NCBI RefSeq assembly: GCF_047663525.1
Contig: NC_092593.1
Location: 26,066,501 to 26,130,500 of the forward strand
Reading direction: 5' to 3'
DNA from: Anas platyrhynchos
Taxonomy: Eukaryota; Chordata; Aves; Anseriformes; Anatidae
Length of the DNA stretch: 64,000 nucleotides
Part shown: in pieces, positions 25,901 through 41,750 of the stretch
How the letters are laid out: the number at the start of each line of letters is the position of its first letter
How positions within the stretch are numbered: position 1 is the first letter of the stretch
Notes under the pieces: generated by a model
Seen by the model: the letters and a program-made list of their open reading frames with translations, nothing else
The model's database searches: none
Told to the model about the DNA's origin: nothing
Translations under genes and position numbers: made by a program

Positions 25901-27434
25901 CTAACGTTACGCTGATCTGCAAGTACATGTAGTTTGCAAAGCATGCCGATGCAGGATGGTGCTTGTAAGTGCTTTAAAGGAAGAGCTGGAGAAACAGTTT
26001 TTCATAGCTAGACAGATAAGCTTATTTTGTGGGGTGACCAGGTACCCACCAGTAAAACCACAAGCCCATAGAAACATTTCTATTTTTATTCTTCTCTACA
26101 AAGAGGAGTTAAATCTGAACTTCTGTGCAAGACAAGTGGTGGAAGGAGAGAATGTTTTCTCAGGACCTCAAGTAAAATGTGTTTAAGCCAACACATACAT
26201 GTCAGCTGTCCTTGTGCAGTTTCCTGGTCATCTGTGGGAAAGGAGACGTGGCAGTCTGCAGCCAGAGAGATAAGGGCGAGGCAGAGGATCTGCTTTTTGG
26301 TCAGTACATTGTGATTTGAGAAACAAGGACTCCAACTCAGGAAACCTTAAAATGAGCAGAAGTTAACATGTCCTCAAGAATAACATTTTTTTAAAAAGCA
26401 CATAACCCAATAAATACTAAACTAAGTAACACTAAAAGTTATGTGGACAAAGTGAGGATTCCTGGATGATGAGTAAAAACAGTTGGGTGAGGAGAAGCAG
26501 TTCATAACTTAGGCTTGTATGGTTGTTTTTTTTTTCAAGGAGTGCAGGTGTTTGGGCTAGTGTTGGAATAACCTAAGTATTTCACTTGTGACTGATGTTC
26601 ACAATGCGTCTGTCACATGGTATGCCCTGTTTTGCACTGTGTGTACCAGACAGAGCTGGCTATGTGGGGGAGAGAAAATGCCTCATACTCCTGCATTTGA
26701 TATCATCCCCACATTCCCAGTTAAAGGCCCAGGTCCCACCAAATCAGTGTGTGAACCCTCGGAGACATCAGCAAGGCCATCAGCAAGGAACTTCGTGTCC
26801 ATAGTCTGTAGTGGGAGATTGAAGAGCAGAATGCAGAAATGGGTCACCCTCTACCTTTGGCTCTGCCAGCTTACACGGGGGAGGAATTTGGCCCCCTGTG
26901 TTCAAAATGATTCAGATCTGAAATACTCACTCTTCTGGTACAGCTCAGCCCTGTGGGAATGCATGCACCCTGCAGGACATGCCACTTAGAGGCACAGAAT
27001 CTAGGGTACAGAAAAAACAGATATCTAAAACACAGTTTCTTCATAAGAGCATAATGAGTTTCACCTCTGATATTTCTAAACAATCTTCATGAAGGAAGGA
27101 TTCGTACGGAATAGATATTAGAAGCAAAACACAGACAAGAACAAATAGTGCTTGTGAGTCTTTTCTAGGTAGCTCTGGATCCATTTCAGAAAACCTGGTG
27201 GATGGTGAACAGGTGTTTTCTGGTGTCATGGGGCAGGGTTGGATGGTGCTGCTCACCCCTGTGGCCTGCCTCTCATATTTTCAAGACATAATCAAGCTCT
27301 TGGCAGACTGTTTCCCCAAGTTTCCCTCAACTATTACTCATAGGTAACTGTAACCATTCAGTTCTTTGTTGTATACACATTCAGAAATGTTACTTGAAAT
27401 ACATGTAAGCATCACCTACAACTTGACTCTTTGA

Positions 27435-27450
27435 GTGTGTGTGTGTGTGT
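27435..27450. repeat. (GT)8 microsatellite
   Basis: Eight perfect GT units in the CYP20A1-ABI2 intergenic interval. Confidence 0.9.
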
Positions 27451-30400
27451 TGCAATCTAGAATGAGCTGGTCAAAATGAGCTGGAAGCTACATGCACTGT
27501 TGAGTTTACAGAGCAACCCCTTCATGCTTGCACCTTACACCAGATCAGCGTCAAGCCTGTATCAGGCATAAGTCATGGCCCTTGGTGTGTGCACCTTCAA
27601 ATAAGACAGAAAGAGCCACTTAACAATACCAGCCTTTTGCTTGGCCCTGTCCATATATTACAGCCATGTTCTTTAGTGCTTTGGGCAAGTGCTGTCATTC
27701 TTATTTTTGTTCATAGGGAGAAAATCAGGGTGCAGAGGTTGTGACTTTGACTGGTTTGTAGCAGGAGGGGGACAGCTAAGGCTGTAACTCTTCCCTGCTA
27801 AAAGCTTGTTCATATCATTCACAGACGTCCTTGCCTTTTGAAATAAATGACTCCTTTAATCTCCCTCTCAGAGGAAACAACGCAGGGAGGCCTGGCTGCC
27901 TTCTGCTCATAAATACTCTGTCAAGCCAGTTTCAAGCTGAGGTGGGTGAAGCTGCTGTGAATGATGGGGAGCCATCAGTCTCCATCTCCTGTTAGTCAGT
28001 CCTGCATCACTGGGATGTGCGCTCTTACCATACTGTCGAAAATAGCTATGGGTTCAGAAAGGGCTGAAATGTTCCCAGGTGTTGGCCAAGGGGGAAGACA
28101 GAGAAGAGAAAGACAGAGGTGCAGACTGATGGTGATGAGAAGCTGTGCAAAGAGGAGCTGCCTTCATAGGCTGGTGAAAGGGGATTACTTGTCCAGATGC
28201 TGGTGTAAGCAGGGAAGATGACTTCACAGATGTGATTTATTATCCTTCCCATGCAAGGGAGTTATGCTAATTTCAGAAACAGAACAGTTGTTTGTTGGCT
28301 TCTACAAATATAGAAAGACATAAAAACTTTTTAAAGTGGTTTATGTGGTTAAAGCATAATTACAAACAGGACAGGATTAAAAAAGCTCCAGCGGCCAAAT
28401 TCCTGGAGTTATGTGAGTACCTAAGAATCTGAGCTTTAATTAAAAACAGGAAGAAACCAAAACCTCAGAGAATGGTTCTAACCATTGTAGCTGCAGAGGA
28501 AACTTGCAAATGTGAGGAGAGCGTAAGTAGGCCAGTAACATCTGATCGAGTCTGAAGTGAGCCTGCAACAATAGTTGAGGATGATTTTTCCCATGTGCTG
28601 CAGTGGAGCATTAGCTCTGTAACTGACCCTTTAGGCTCTGTCCCCTCAGCAGTCATATCAGACTTACCTGGGGGATGCCACAAGGGTCAGGGCAGGATGG
28701 GAAGGGTCCGACGGTTGGGTTTGGTTGGCATCTTTGGGAAGGAATACTGGCAGGAAAGTAAAACAAATTAGAGCAGTTCTTTCCTCCCCCCCCCTCCCGA
28801 CTGCTTTGTTGTTTGAACTCTTGGAAGGGAATGTGATGATGAACTGTGCTTTGTGCTGGCTTCTCTTTGAGACCATTTGTTGCCTGTTTTCTTTTAAAGT
28901 CTGAAATGTTAGAAAGAGATCATTATTTTTCCTCTTTAGCTTGACCTCTTCCCCCCTTGGAGAGTTTCTTCCCTTGTACTGGCTCTGTCCTTCTCACACA
29001 ATGCTATGTTGAAATAATGTTAAAGGGAAAACTTGAATTCCTAGAAAAAAAGCTTGGTATTTAGAATGAGACATGTCCTCGAACAGAAAGACAGAGGCTC
29101 TGCAACAATCACGGACTGCCTCTGGCTGAGGTGTTTCCGAAATAGCGCTGTTAGGGCAAGCACTTCCATGAGATGTAAACTACCCCATAGGGGACAATTT
29201 CTACGCTTTGTGCAGCAAGCACTTTACCCAGCAGCAGTTTATCATAAGCAGAAAGGTTATCTGTGGTTACAATCTTGATTGCCCAGCAAATTGCTGAATG
29301 CCCGAGGAAGCAGGAGAATGTGCAGCTGCAGGGTGTGTGGGTTCTTCACTCTGTGTTACAGCAAGGGCTGGAGGTTGAGTGTTTAAGATGCCTTGGGATC
29401 CCGACACCATTTGTTGCAGGCACTGGATATATATGAGCTGCATTCTGTGCCAGGCCACCCTGATGTGCTGGAATAGCCTTGGGAGTTAAATGTGCTGCTG
29501 CTATTCCCTTCATGCGCTTTGGATTATGAGGCTAGCAAAGATCTGCCATCCAGCCAGAGGCAGATCCAGACGTTATCTAAAGTGAGTAGGATGGCACAAC
29601 TCTGTTTTTGTTGAAGGAATGAAGGTACTTATTTCAGCTACAGATTTTCTTCAGACCCCCAACTTTTCCTCCTTCCCCCGCCCCTGCAATAAATGTTACC
29701 TGCAGCTGAAGGGCATGGGCCTATGTATACGGTCAGTACACATGACCATGCTTGATGTCAGAGGTTTTGCCCTTTGTCCAGCTGCAAATCTGTCTGGCTT
29801 CGTGTGATGAAGCAGGTACAGGGATTTGAGGCTTTTGTTTCTACTGCTTACAAAATACAATTTTTTTGTTGTTGCTTTTAAGGAAAAAATACTCAGAAAT
29901 GGAAACCTCATAAAACTAGAGCTGAGTTGTTTACACGAGCAAACTGAAAACCTGCAGCCCAGTCTGTCAGAGATCTGACCTGGTCATCTGTTTAAATGGG
30001 ATTAGGGATTGTGCCATTCAGTCTCCCATACGGCAAAGAAAATGGAAGAGGCTTTTGATCGTGATGTCTTCCCATGGTGCTGAAAATGGTGGCCTTCAAG
30101 CTACCCCGTTATTACCTTTCTCCAATTAAGAACAGGTGATTCAAGCAGTGTTATGTAGGACACACAAAGTGCCCAGCTGTGAGATTGCACATGACCAAAT
30201 GATTTGCTCGTCTGGGCAAGTTTTTGTGTGCAGGGGACGCCCTTGGGAGGTAAATAACTAATGTGCATGAGGGACCTTGAATTCAGACTCTTGCTAGATG
30301 CTTGCCTTTCTATTTTCTAGTGACGGTTTTCCCAGTGTGCTTAGGTGGAAAATACACACACTGCCAAGTCTCAAAGCTATTGTACCAAGGGAAAAAATAT

Positions 30401-31987
30401 TGCACAAAAGTATATATAAAAAAAAAGAGTTGGAAAAGTTAAAGTGTGTAATACTGTAATTAGGGCTCAGAGAGTATAAAAACTTAAAATGAGTTTAGCA
30501 CATCACTTGACAGATGGGCAGTCATTTATGTAAATTTGGGGAAGTGGTAGTTGGATTCAGTTGGGGTAATTTAAACGGTATTTCTAATCATTTTCAGTAT
30601 GTGTACAGAGAATTATAGGATAACCATTATTCTGACAGGAGGGCTCTTCATATTTAAATTTAAATCCACAAAAGAGTACCCTATTAAAATGTAAACATGC
30701 TGTGATAACAAGCACCTAATTATGCAGACAGGTTAGTCCAGCCACTCTGGTGAGCAGCTGTGTGCACATATTTCAGACAAGGCTTTTTCTCCTACCCCAG
30801 AAATCACTGGCGGGGCCACTGAGAGGTCAAGAGGTGCCTGAGCCACAGGTGGGAGCTCCCTGTAAGCGGGGCTGATGCTGAGCGCAGAGCTGGCAACAGA
30901 TGAGCCCTCACAGGTTTCCACTGACAGCCAGGCCCTGGCGACCCAGGAGCACAGAGAGATGATGCAATTAAGTTCCCCCTCCCCACAGTCTGGTGCTACC
31001 AGTTGAAGTTAAAACTCCAAACAGCATCTTCAGAGAACATTCCTCTTCACATCTTGACAGCTTTCTCAATTTGCCAAGGGAAGGATCATGCAGGTTTATT
31101 GGGGAGCTGCCAAATGACAGCTTGACTTGACACCTGAGAAGTAAATGAAGGAAAAGGAAAGCCTCAGCCTGCCTCCAGCTTGGCACACATGCAAAGTCCT
31201 GGGAGCGTAGGTGTGAGCAGCCACTAGAACTGCAGCAGCAGATGTGTAGTAAGGGAGTCCAAGCTGAAGCTAGTGTGGAGGAGGGAGATGGGGTCCATTA
31301 TCGAGATTCATCAGCTACCAGCCTGGCAATGGCCGATTCTTGGAGACGTGAGACAGGGCTGCGAGCCTCATGCTACATAGCAGCACTTTGCAGGTTCACG
31401 TTGGTTGGCTTTTCTTTCTGGAGCCCTTGCAGCAAAGGCTCAGATCTCTCAAAAAAGGTGTGCTAAGAATCAGCAGGGGGACTGACACAGAGGATTTATT
31501 CTTTAATTGCAGCAAAACCAGTATTTTTGGATGCATTCCTCATGGTTTATAAACCTGGGGGCAGCAACAGTTGGGCAGTTTTAGGGCAGGGGGTGCCGGG
31601 ATCCAGGAGGCCGGACACCCGGCTAACCCAGCTGTGTGCTGGAGCGTGGGCACTGCACCATGGGGTACAAGAGCCCCAAGAGGCGTACGAGTACAGGTAC
31701 CCCTCTTCTTCCACACACATGGCGGTGACGGTCCCTAGCAGGGTGGTTTGTGGGTCCTGAACTTTTTTGGTTCAATTAAAGACTACAGCTGTAAAATACG
31801 AGTTACCCTTCCTGGCACCTCACCTGCCTGTAGGAAAAAGAGAGCAGACAAAAATTAAAATAATCAAGTAGTTGAGTGTAAATTTTAACCCATATATTAA
31901 AAACGAGAGAAAAACGCTTTACACATGAAACTTCAAAGCAGCATAAGGAAGAACGCTGCGCCTCATCCTTCACTGGGGAAGAACTAA

Positions 31988-32728
<741 letters not shown>

Positions 32729-34868
32729 TAACGGGCGGGCGGCCCGGGCGGGGGGGGGGAGGCCGCTTGGCCTCCAGAATTAAGCGCTCCGCTGTGAAAG
32801 GTGTGAATGTTTGCTATGCGAAATCGCCTCCCCTCCGCGGCTGTGCTCGGTATCCCCGCTGCTCGCCCCTCCGCTGACAGCAGCGCGGTGAGCCAGGGGG
32901 CTTCCCGGCTGCCCCCGAGCCGGCGTTGTGCTGCACAGCCCCGCGCTGCCCGCGGTCTGCCCGTCCGTGGTGCATCTCCCCTGCCGAGCAGGGCTGTGGT
33001 GGTATCCAGAGCTCCCCAGCGGTAGGCGGCGGTGGCACGGAGCTGAGGAGGTGTAAGTTGGTACCGCAGTCTGTGCTTTCTGCCGTGACCGCTGAGGAGC
33101 CAGCTGGCCGGCCCCGATTGTTCCTTTCGTGCTGTTTTCACTAGGAAGTGAAATGCGTTTCTTTGGTGATCGTGGGGTCAAATGAAAGAGTTTCTCCCCA
33201 AACGAAAGAAAACAGCCGTCAGCTGTCAGGCGTTCCTCCGAACGGTCTGAGCGTGTGGGAAGGGGAGAAGGGGGACATGGATTTGTGGTGTCAGTGCCGA
33301 GGAAAGCGCAAAGGCTCCTGGTTTTATTTTTGCTTTCAGTCCTCTAAGTGGAGAGTGCTTGTGTGTTTCCTGAGGGCGAGTGGGGCTGAGATCTGTGGCT
33401 AGATTGTATTTGCAGAGAAAACGGGAGCTTATTTAAACAGAGGCACAGAATAATGAAGATTTCTCTGTAAAGAAGCTCAGGCTCTTTCTTTCAAATTGTT
33501 GAATGACAAACCATCTCGCAGAGAGAAGACTTTGAATATTTTGGGTCATTTGCCTAACATGACAATGCAATGAAATTCTATAGATGCACCTTGTTATGTA
33601 ATTAATAACATTTCATGTGCTGAATTAGTGTGACGTTCATTCTTTAAGGAAAATACAGTGAAATATTTTCTTCTAGCCATAAACTGATACGCTTGTATTT
33701 AAATCAGTACTTTTTTTGAAAACAGGGAAACTGATTTTTTTCTGAGAGAGGAGAGTGTCTTGGAAGGCAGATCTGGTAGGAAGAAGTGGATGTAGCTTTT
33801 TTGGTTGTTGTTCTGTGACCTTTTTTGTTTTCTTCCTGTAAATCAAAGAATATAAAATTTGTATTGAACAGCTCCACTTCTATTGTTTCAATAAAAACTA
33901 CAGAGGAGGCCTCCATGCTGTTTCATACAAATAGAGAACGAAAAAAGAGGGTTATTGCCCCGGTTGGTGTACAGTCTGTAAGATAGCCTAGATAACAGGA
34001 GATGGGTACAGACAGATGGTGAGTGAAGGAAGAGAATGAGACACTTTTGGTCAGCCTGATGGGTTCTGGCCACTGCGCATCAATATCACCCTGACTGCTG
34101 GCAATTTGTCCAACCATCGTGACAACAGAGAGCTTTGAGAGGGAGGTGAGAGTGAGAGAACAGAATTGTGTTGTGAGTGCTGACTGAAGTGCAGTGTGGA
34201 GTCACTGCATGAAAAGATTTAAATTTTTAAGTAGGGAATGGAGGACCTCGGCCAGGTGGTAGGCTTTGGCCTTTAGATTTGGCTGAGAGACTAGAGGGCA
34301 GGATTACTGTAGAGCAGACGTCCAACTGGAAGAGATTCTGGATTAGTAATGTGAGTGTCCTTATAACAAATCTGCTAGGGAGTTCACCCCATGTTCACGG
34401 TGCCAAAACTACATAAACTGCTGGTTAGGATCCATACCCAAAGATATAGATATATATATATATTTTACTCCTGCAAGAGCGGGAGTGAGTAATTGGATAT
34501 AACTAACAGAATTGGGGATTTTGCTTCTAATAATAATTATTCCAAAAATCATTATGCACATTGAAGTCCAAATTATGTTTTTATGGATTTTGTGACAAAG
34601 ATGTGCTTGTAATTGCTCAGAAATATGTGGGAGAGTAATCTTCTAGAAAGTCAAAAAATATTCCAGAAGATGGACTAATTCTACCGTAATCCTTTAATGT
34701 TTCATTGTTGACAGAAGGTTTTATCATGGATATTCCTGAGATCTAGCAGGGGCTCAGTACAAGACTGAGATCTGAGTTTGATCTGCTGGATGATAGGCAG
34801 GACAGCGATAGGGGTGTTGAAGACATTTCATTGCCTTGTATCTGTCAACAAGCTGTCACCTCATCCCT

Positions 34869-34883
34869 CCCCCCCCCCCCCCC
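34869..34883. repeat. Poly(C) tract (15 C)
   Basis: A run of 15 consecutive C, preceded by CCCT, in ABI2 intron 1. The minus strand is an uninterrupted G run. Such runs are prone to length error in sequencing, so the count may be approximate. Confidence 0.85.
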
Positions 34884-35635
34884 ACCTTGACAGTTGGTGT
34901 TTTGAGGTGGTTTTATTGTCAACTACAGAAATAAGTCAGTGGAGGCATAGGTCAGTTTAATAGATGCTTTGGAGTTCAGCGAGAAGGTGAATGTTTTTCC
35001 TATTTGCAACATCTTTGCAACATCATAGCGGCTTCAAAACAATTGAGCTCCTTCTCTCTTAGGTGTGGGAATTGCTAGGTCATAGTCATAGAGCTGTGGT
35101 GGCTGTAGCTCATTAGACTCCTGCTTATGGAATTAAAAATGTTCTTTAAATTTTGACAGAGTTTGATTACCCAAATTGTGATTGATATTACTGAGCTCAG
35201 TTACTTAACAACAGGGAATGTTAAATAAATCGTTACCCTTCCCCTGAGTCTGTGATACAGCAGTATATCGGAGCACATCAGCTTAAAATTTTGTGATAAA
35301 TAACTAGGAAATACAGCAAATATATAATAAATGGAACTGAAGCAATGAAAAACGAAAAGCTACTATTTGGACAATAAAATTAAAAAAAAAGGCTTTTTCA
35401 TTCACTGTTTTTCCACAATGGCTGTTCCTTTTAAATTTTCCCACTAGGAAAATTTGGTCTCCCAGCTCTCTAGCAAATCAATTAATCTAGTAAGGTGGTG
35501 TATTTTTCAAGAGGCACTACTCTTAAATAGGAAAATAAGTTGCTAGAATACTAAACATCTAAAGAATGATTTTCATTTGCATAGTACAACAATTAATACT
35601 TTTTCTGTGATTATGATTGTACTGTAGATTAGGAT

Positions 35636-35656
35636 AGTTTTTTTTTTTTTTTTTAA
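35636..35656. repeat. Poly(T) tract
   Basis: About 18 consecutive T followed by AATTTTAAA. It could be the reverse of a retroposon A-tail, but no element body is recognisable beside it. Confidence 0.6.
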
Positions 35657-35820
35657 TTTTAAATGTAAGTGCATAAATTACACATTTAAATCTGCTTGTG
35701 TTACTACAGAAATCAGATCAGCTTTCTGTTAAGAAGCTGTCTTCTAATAACTTGGAGAAATCATAGAGTTACTGCTATGTATTGACACAATGTCAATCAC
35801 GGGTTAAATTTTATGCTGCC

Positions 35821-35910
35821 TTGATATTATATTTGATATTATATAATATTGAGTAATATTATACTATTATATGTTATACTGTATTATACTATTATACTTG
35901 ATATTATAAA
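35821..35910. repeat. AT-rich palindromic array built on ATTATA/TATTATAC
   Basis: Degenerate repetition of GATATTATA and ACTATTATA units over about 85 bp, almost free of G and C. The units are partly self-complementary, so the segment can form cruciforms and is likely unstable. Confidence 0.65.
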
Positions 35911-38900
35911 AACATTTTTGCAGTCCACATTGATTTATCTGGGTCTTTCATAAAAAGCAGAGAAAAGTTTTCTAATTACAATGGTGTAAATAGAGCATAG
36001 AGCTTTCTAGAGTAACTGGATGCTTGTATCTGTTAACTTGCCGTTTTCAAAGTGTCAAAAAAAATTATCAGATTGGTGGCTTTTCAGCCCGTACATATCT
36101 AGCAGGAACAGATACAGGGTGAAGTCCCACCAGCAAAGTCAGCTCACACAATTGAGTGAAAAGCCAAGCCTCTGTGTCCTGTCCAGCATTCAGAAAGCGT
36201 GTGGGATTTCTGTGTGCTGTGTTCTCCAGATGCTTCTAATGGGCTCTGTATTTCTTGGTCTTTCAAGACTCTTAGCTTTGCTTGCCTTTTCTAGAGACTG
36301 AAAAGGAGGATCAAGCTTTTCTATGGGTTTTCCTGTCTTCATAGTCTTCATGTTGCTGTGATTGTACTGAGTTTTATACACAGAAAAGCCCTTGTATTTG
36401 TAAGGGGAAGGGCTTTAGTTATTTAATGTGAAATTTCTGCTGAGTTGCTTGTAACGACTGGTACAAGTAGCTAACTTGCTTATAAACTATTAATTCCTTA
36501 GACACACAAGTTTGAGAAAGATCTCTGTTCTCTTTGCTGAAGATGAGATGTGTATCACCTTAACAAAAACAACTGATTTATTTTTATTTTATTTGAATGA
36601 TCAGAAAGTGGTTTTCACGGTTTTCAGTTCTCCTGTTCCTTAAATTTGTTTCCTTTTAAATCCAACTTTGGTGAAGAGTTGGTTAAGCTTAGTGTTGATA
36701 GAAGACTCGTTTGGCAGGTGTTAAAGTGGGTGTTGATGAGATCCAGAGAATTTTTGTCCAGAATTACAGGAAGATGCTGTCAGGTTAAAACTCTTTAAAA
36801 ATACAAAGTAAACGGGTACCCTACTACTTTCTTCAATGTCTCTGCTCTCATGCTGTCTCATGTTCAGACTGTAGATCACTTACAAGGTTTCCACATTCCC
36901 TTAAAGTGGAGAAGTAACTGGATGGTGGGTAATGGTGCTGCTGTAACAGAACTAGTAATAATACTGATGATCTTCTTGTCTTCCTTTACTTTTTCATGTC
37001 CTCCTTCCCTTTTACTTATTGTATCTCCAACTGTCAGAGTTTTAAGGACTCGATAATTTAAAGGGAGGTTGACAGATGCTACTGGAAGTTGGATGGGGAG
37101 TTGGATAGCCTCCATATTGCATTATTAGGGTATACAAATAGAAAAACCCTCTGAAGTGACACCACATGTTTTCAGTATTTATGACAAAATTAGGAAAAAA
37201 AAGTGCTAAAAGATGTCATTTATGTTTATGGATCTTTGGTTTGAATGTTCTGAAATAAAATCCCATGGCAGTAGTTCAGTCACAGTGTATACTTCTCTGG
37301 GTTACAACTGTATTAAACGGCTGTACAAATTGTTTCTGCATGGCTCTCTGCTGAAGATCTGCAGAGAGCTTGTTGGTAGGTTGGTGAGTTTTGTGGGGGT
37401 AATGGAGATACAGGCTCATCCTGTTTTCTTTTAAGAGAGTCAAAGTAGCTGGTAAAGTTGGTGAAGTATTTATCACTCAACCACTGTACTTCCTCTTGCA
37501 TTAACTGTGCTGTGTTTTGCCAGGAAAGCAAATTTAATTAATTTAATAGTGTCACAAGTTCAAATGAGGGTTCAGGAAGAGTAGAATTGATTTCTGTTGA
37601 GTGGATATGGAAATAACATGAGACATTTTATCAGTGGGAGTTGCTGGTGGTAATACTTTATGTATAAACATGAAAATTGGTAAATATGCACATTGCCATT
37701 AGCAAGTACGTCTTGTAATGCTGTTAGTTAGAAGTGGCATTCTTGTAGTTCCCTTCTATAGGTTATTTTCTGATTGCAGTTACTGAATAAGATGGATCAG
37801 GAATTGTAATTCAGTGTAGCAAGCTTCTGCATCTTGCAGTTGATAAGCTCTCTAAAATGTATTGTTTGTTGCCTGTGTTTTACCGGTGTTTGCAGCCATT
37901 CATCTTTGTGGCTTAGTGCTGTAGGTTTTAAGGCAGGAAGTGGTGCACCACAGTGGTACACCAAGTAAAACAAGACTTTCTCCAGTCAGTACTTGAACGA
38001 GTGAAATCTTACTCTGCTGTGTTCAGCAGAATATTTTATTTGAGAAGAAGACAGATTTGTGTTAACTGCCAAGTTTTGCAACAGATTTTGAGTGGAGTCT
38101 ACATGCCAATCTTTGATGGCCTAATTTACTGGATTTTTTTTTTTTAATATACTGTATTTTCACTCTTAATTGTTCATCTGAAATTAATATCTTGCTTTGT
38201 AATCAAAATCCTGTAAATTTTGTTGAATACCATTATCTGGAATTTTAGTTATGTGGCTGCTTGCACTTAAACAGAGCAGGTAATGGCAGCACAATGAATT
38301 TAGGTGCATTTTCTCTTTCACGTTCTACATATGCTATTCACTTTTCTTATAGCTTATTTCCCAGTAGATGTCATTGTAATATCTGTTCTTAATGGTCTTT
38401 CAGCCTGAAATACAAGTAATTGCTTTATTATTATTGGCTTACTGTTACCGTAGTGAAGTTGTTTTATGTTCAGTGAATTGAAGGAGAGGGACAAACATTA
38501 TTAGGTTTGGGTTTTGTTAGCCTCTATGTCTCAGTTATACACAGAGCCAAAGCTAGTTTTGTGCTGAACTCATAAATTAAGCATATAATATTTTCTTAGA
38601 GTTAAAAGCTGTTATACATAGATGTGAATGTTCTTATTAGGGTAATTTGTAACTTTGTTATGAATATATTGCTTGAAGAGCAATATTCAGTTCATATTTA
38701 TATGAACTCTAACAGAATACTTGGGAATGACTTTTGGACTTTTTGTCTGTTTTTGAGCTGGCTGGTAGTTTACTGAAGTTGATTCTTACTACATATCATA
38801 CCAGGTTTTTAAAACTATACTTTTAGAAGATCAGATCAAGGTTGTTAGGTTGTGTTTTTTTTTTTTTCAGCAGATTTAAGAGATGGTTTTGTTTGAAGAT

Positions 38901-41750
38901 GCTCATTTCAATCTGCATGCCGTGATTATCAAAATTATTTAAGTTTCAAACTGATATTTACATAAATACATAAGCTTCATAAGAACTGTTTCCTGTATTG
39001 TGAACTATTGTTCTTTTATATCTGGATGCCATCTGTCTTGTTAGGAGTTTTGTTGAAAGTAACTGATAAACAAGCTGATGATACATATTTTTTGATGTGT
39101 TACAGGAAGAAAATTTTTAGGCAATTTATTTGGTGTTTGGTAAACTTCATTAGAAAGCAAATTTTATTTTCTGTTATTGTTTTTGGTCAATCTGGTCAAG
39201 GACTATGATAAACCTTGCAAAAATTTCTGTAAGGTTTTGTTTTTTGGTGTTAGTATAAATAGGTTCACTGTGTTTGATGGAGAAAGTGGTTCAATTTGGA
39301 TTTCATATCTGAAGGAAAAACGTTCAATCATAGTTACCTAGAATTAAGTAAATTTTGCTTTGGAGTGGCTTATGAGAGGAAGGTTACTTGCTTGTATGCG
39401 TGAAATACTAAGTTCCACTGATGGAATTGAGGTTTTCAGGCAGGCTGCCCCAGTCTTTCAGCACTGGAGGGCAGATACGAATTTTCTCTGTCCAGTGCAT
39501 TGCCAGTGGGTTATGGCTCTAAATTTTGTGCTGGGGGCAGGAACACTAAGAGACATTGTGGCTGAGATTTATGAAGGCCTGCCCTAGGCGTGTCCAGTTT
39601 TGAAGTGCAGATACTGAATGGGTTGTCTGTTGGACCATCCTGAAAAATACTGTGTTTTGTAGATTTGAAAATTTGCCTTTAAAATAGCTGAGTGCATAAA
39701 TTCTTCCTGTTACCCACCTAGAAGCCTACGGTAGTTAGAGAAGTGCCTCCCAAAGGATGCAAATCTTAGGCTCTGCTGTTGTTTAGGAGCAAGATCCCTG
39801 AGTTCACCTAGCATCTTTTTGAGTCCAGTTCTTTCTATATCCTAGTGCCAGGTCTGGTCCTTACCTGGTCATTGGTGAGCCTGTCTAGTTAGCTGATGGA
39901 GCAGAAAGCTAACTAGGCCAAAGAAACATTGTTCCTTTGCTAAGTGATGGTGGAGGGTGAAGCCAAGGAGGAGGGGGGAAAGCAGCAGGGAAGGAGTGGG
40001 ACCATCCCCGCTGATGGCAGTGAGCAGTGAGATTGACTCTGCTAAGGTAGAAGAGAAGGTCTTCCACATAGCACGTTTTGAAGTTGGTTATTCAATCTGT
40101 TCTCTGGGCTTGAAGGGTAGTAGTGAAAATGTCAGTTTTTTATTTTTTTATTTTTTCCCCCTAATGAAAACTGTGAGCTGTAGGGGCCAACACATGTTAA
40201 ACGTGAAAGGATTGTGGCAGATAGCCTTTAGGTAATATGTGACCTTTGAAAGCAGAATAAGTGCTCATCTTTCTATATAGGCTGCGTGATAGAACAATCT
40301 AACTCTGTTCTTGGTACTGCTCTTCTTAGCAGTCAGAGATATATAAACATAGCTGAATTAGTATTACTGATTCTCTTTTCAAAGAGAAAATTTCAGTCTG
40401 TTTCACAAATACACAAGGCCATTTATTAACGAGTAGTCCAGTCTTAATTCAAAGCACACTAATTTGTCTTAATATTTTTTAAATAGTGTATATTTACTGA
40501 GTATATAGTGCCAATTCTCAAAATGATTTTGGAGTGTGTCCTTTTAATGCTGTAAGTTTGAGAGATATTATATATTCCAAAGTTTGTAATTCTTGCTGAT
40601 TTTTTTTTAACTAAGTGGTAAGTTTGTAAGTTGGCACAAGAAGTAGAGCTTGTTTATGTGTGAGGCATGTTTTCTGCAGATTGCAGAATTTTGTTCTCTG
40701 CCTATGTAAAAAAAACACAGGCCTGCTGCAACTTGTGGGGAATGTAAATATGTTAAATATCCCAAATTAAATAGCTATCTGGAATCAGTTAATGTACATA
40801 TATCTGTCTGGAGGGTGTGTCAGGGTGTCCCCCTCTTATGTGACAATTATGAAGTATATGGGTATTTAGCCAAAAGACAGGAAAAAATGTTTATAAACCA
40901 GATAACTAAAGTAATGTCATTATGAAAAATTTACAGTCATTGTCATTTTCTATAAATACATCCATTAGGGGAACTAGTGAAAACAAAAGCCAACTTCTTA
41001 TCATACCAGTAACAGCAAAATTGGAGACCGAGGTGGATGATAGACATAAGATATATCGATTAATGCATGTATGAGTAGGACCTGGAAAATGGGGCAGTAG
41101 TTTTTGATAGATAATAAATTAAAGACTGTAATTAAAATAATATGCAAGTAATGTTGTGAAGAGTGTGAACAAAGTACACTAGTTTTCCATTTTTCTTGAA
41201 CCAAGGTACAAGGATTCTCAATTTAGTTTGATAATGCTACTTTAGTTTGGTAATGCTTCTTAATGTAATCTTTGGAATTATTGCTATGAGTTCAGGCTCA
41301 GTGTTTAATGGGATTCCAAAAAGGCTAAAGAGATGTTTTGAAGAAATGATAAGGATATAAGCAGTTTTATCTTCTGTTTTTGTATGTTTTTGCCTTGCAT
41401 TTGTTTTGAATTTATCCATGATGGATTTTTTTGCCCATATATATTAAAGTATTTTGCACTGTCCACTCTAATCCATTCGTATCTGATAGGCATCTGTATA
41501 AATCAACAAGTCTGGATAACAGAAAAAGTTACCTGTGGACTGTGGATTTCTGTTACAATTGTCTGGTGGTGATAAGTTACTTTAAACCATCTCCAGCTTG
41601 AGGACACTTCTGCAGCCACTAAGAGACTTGTTGATATGGGTTAACAGAACTACTGTAAATCATTACCATATTGTGATTTGCTTAAAATTTAAATTTTGCA
41701 TATCTTTTATACATATAGGATATTTACATTGATTTTAGTCATAATTTCAG

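Noticed and set aside
26588..26989. 133-codon plus-strand open frame in the intergenic interval
   Set aside because: No domain, no splice context and mixed Cys/Trp-rich composition; consistent with chance.
35821..35910. CRISPR-like or regular array
   Set aside because: Units are short, degenerate and AT-only, with no uniform spacers. This is a vertebrate AT-rich repeat.
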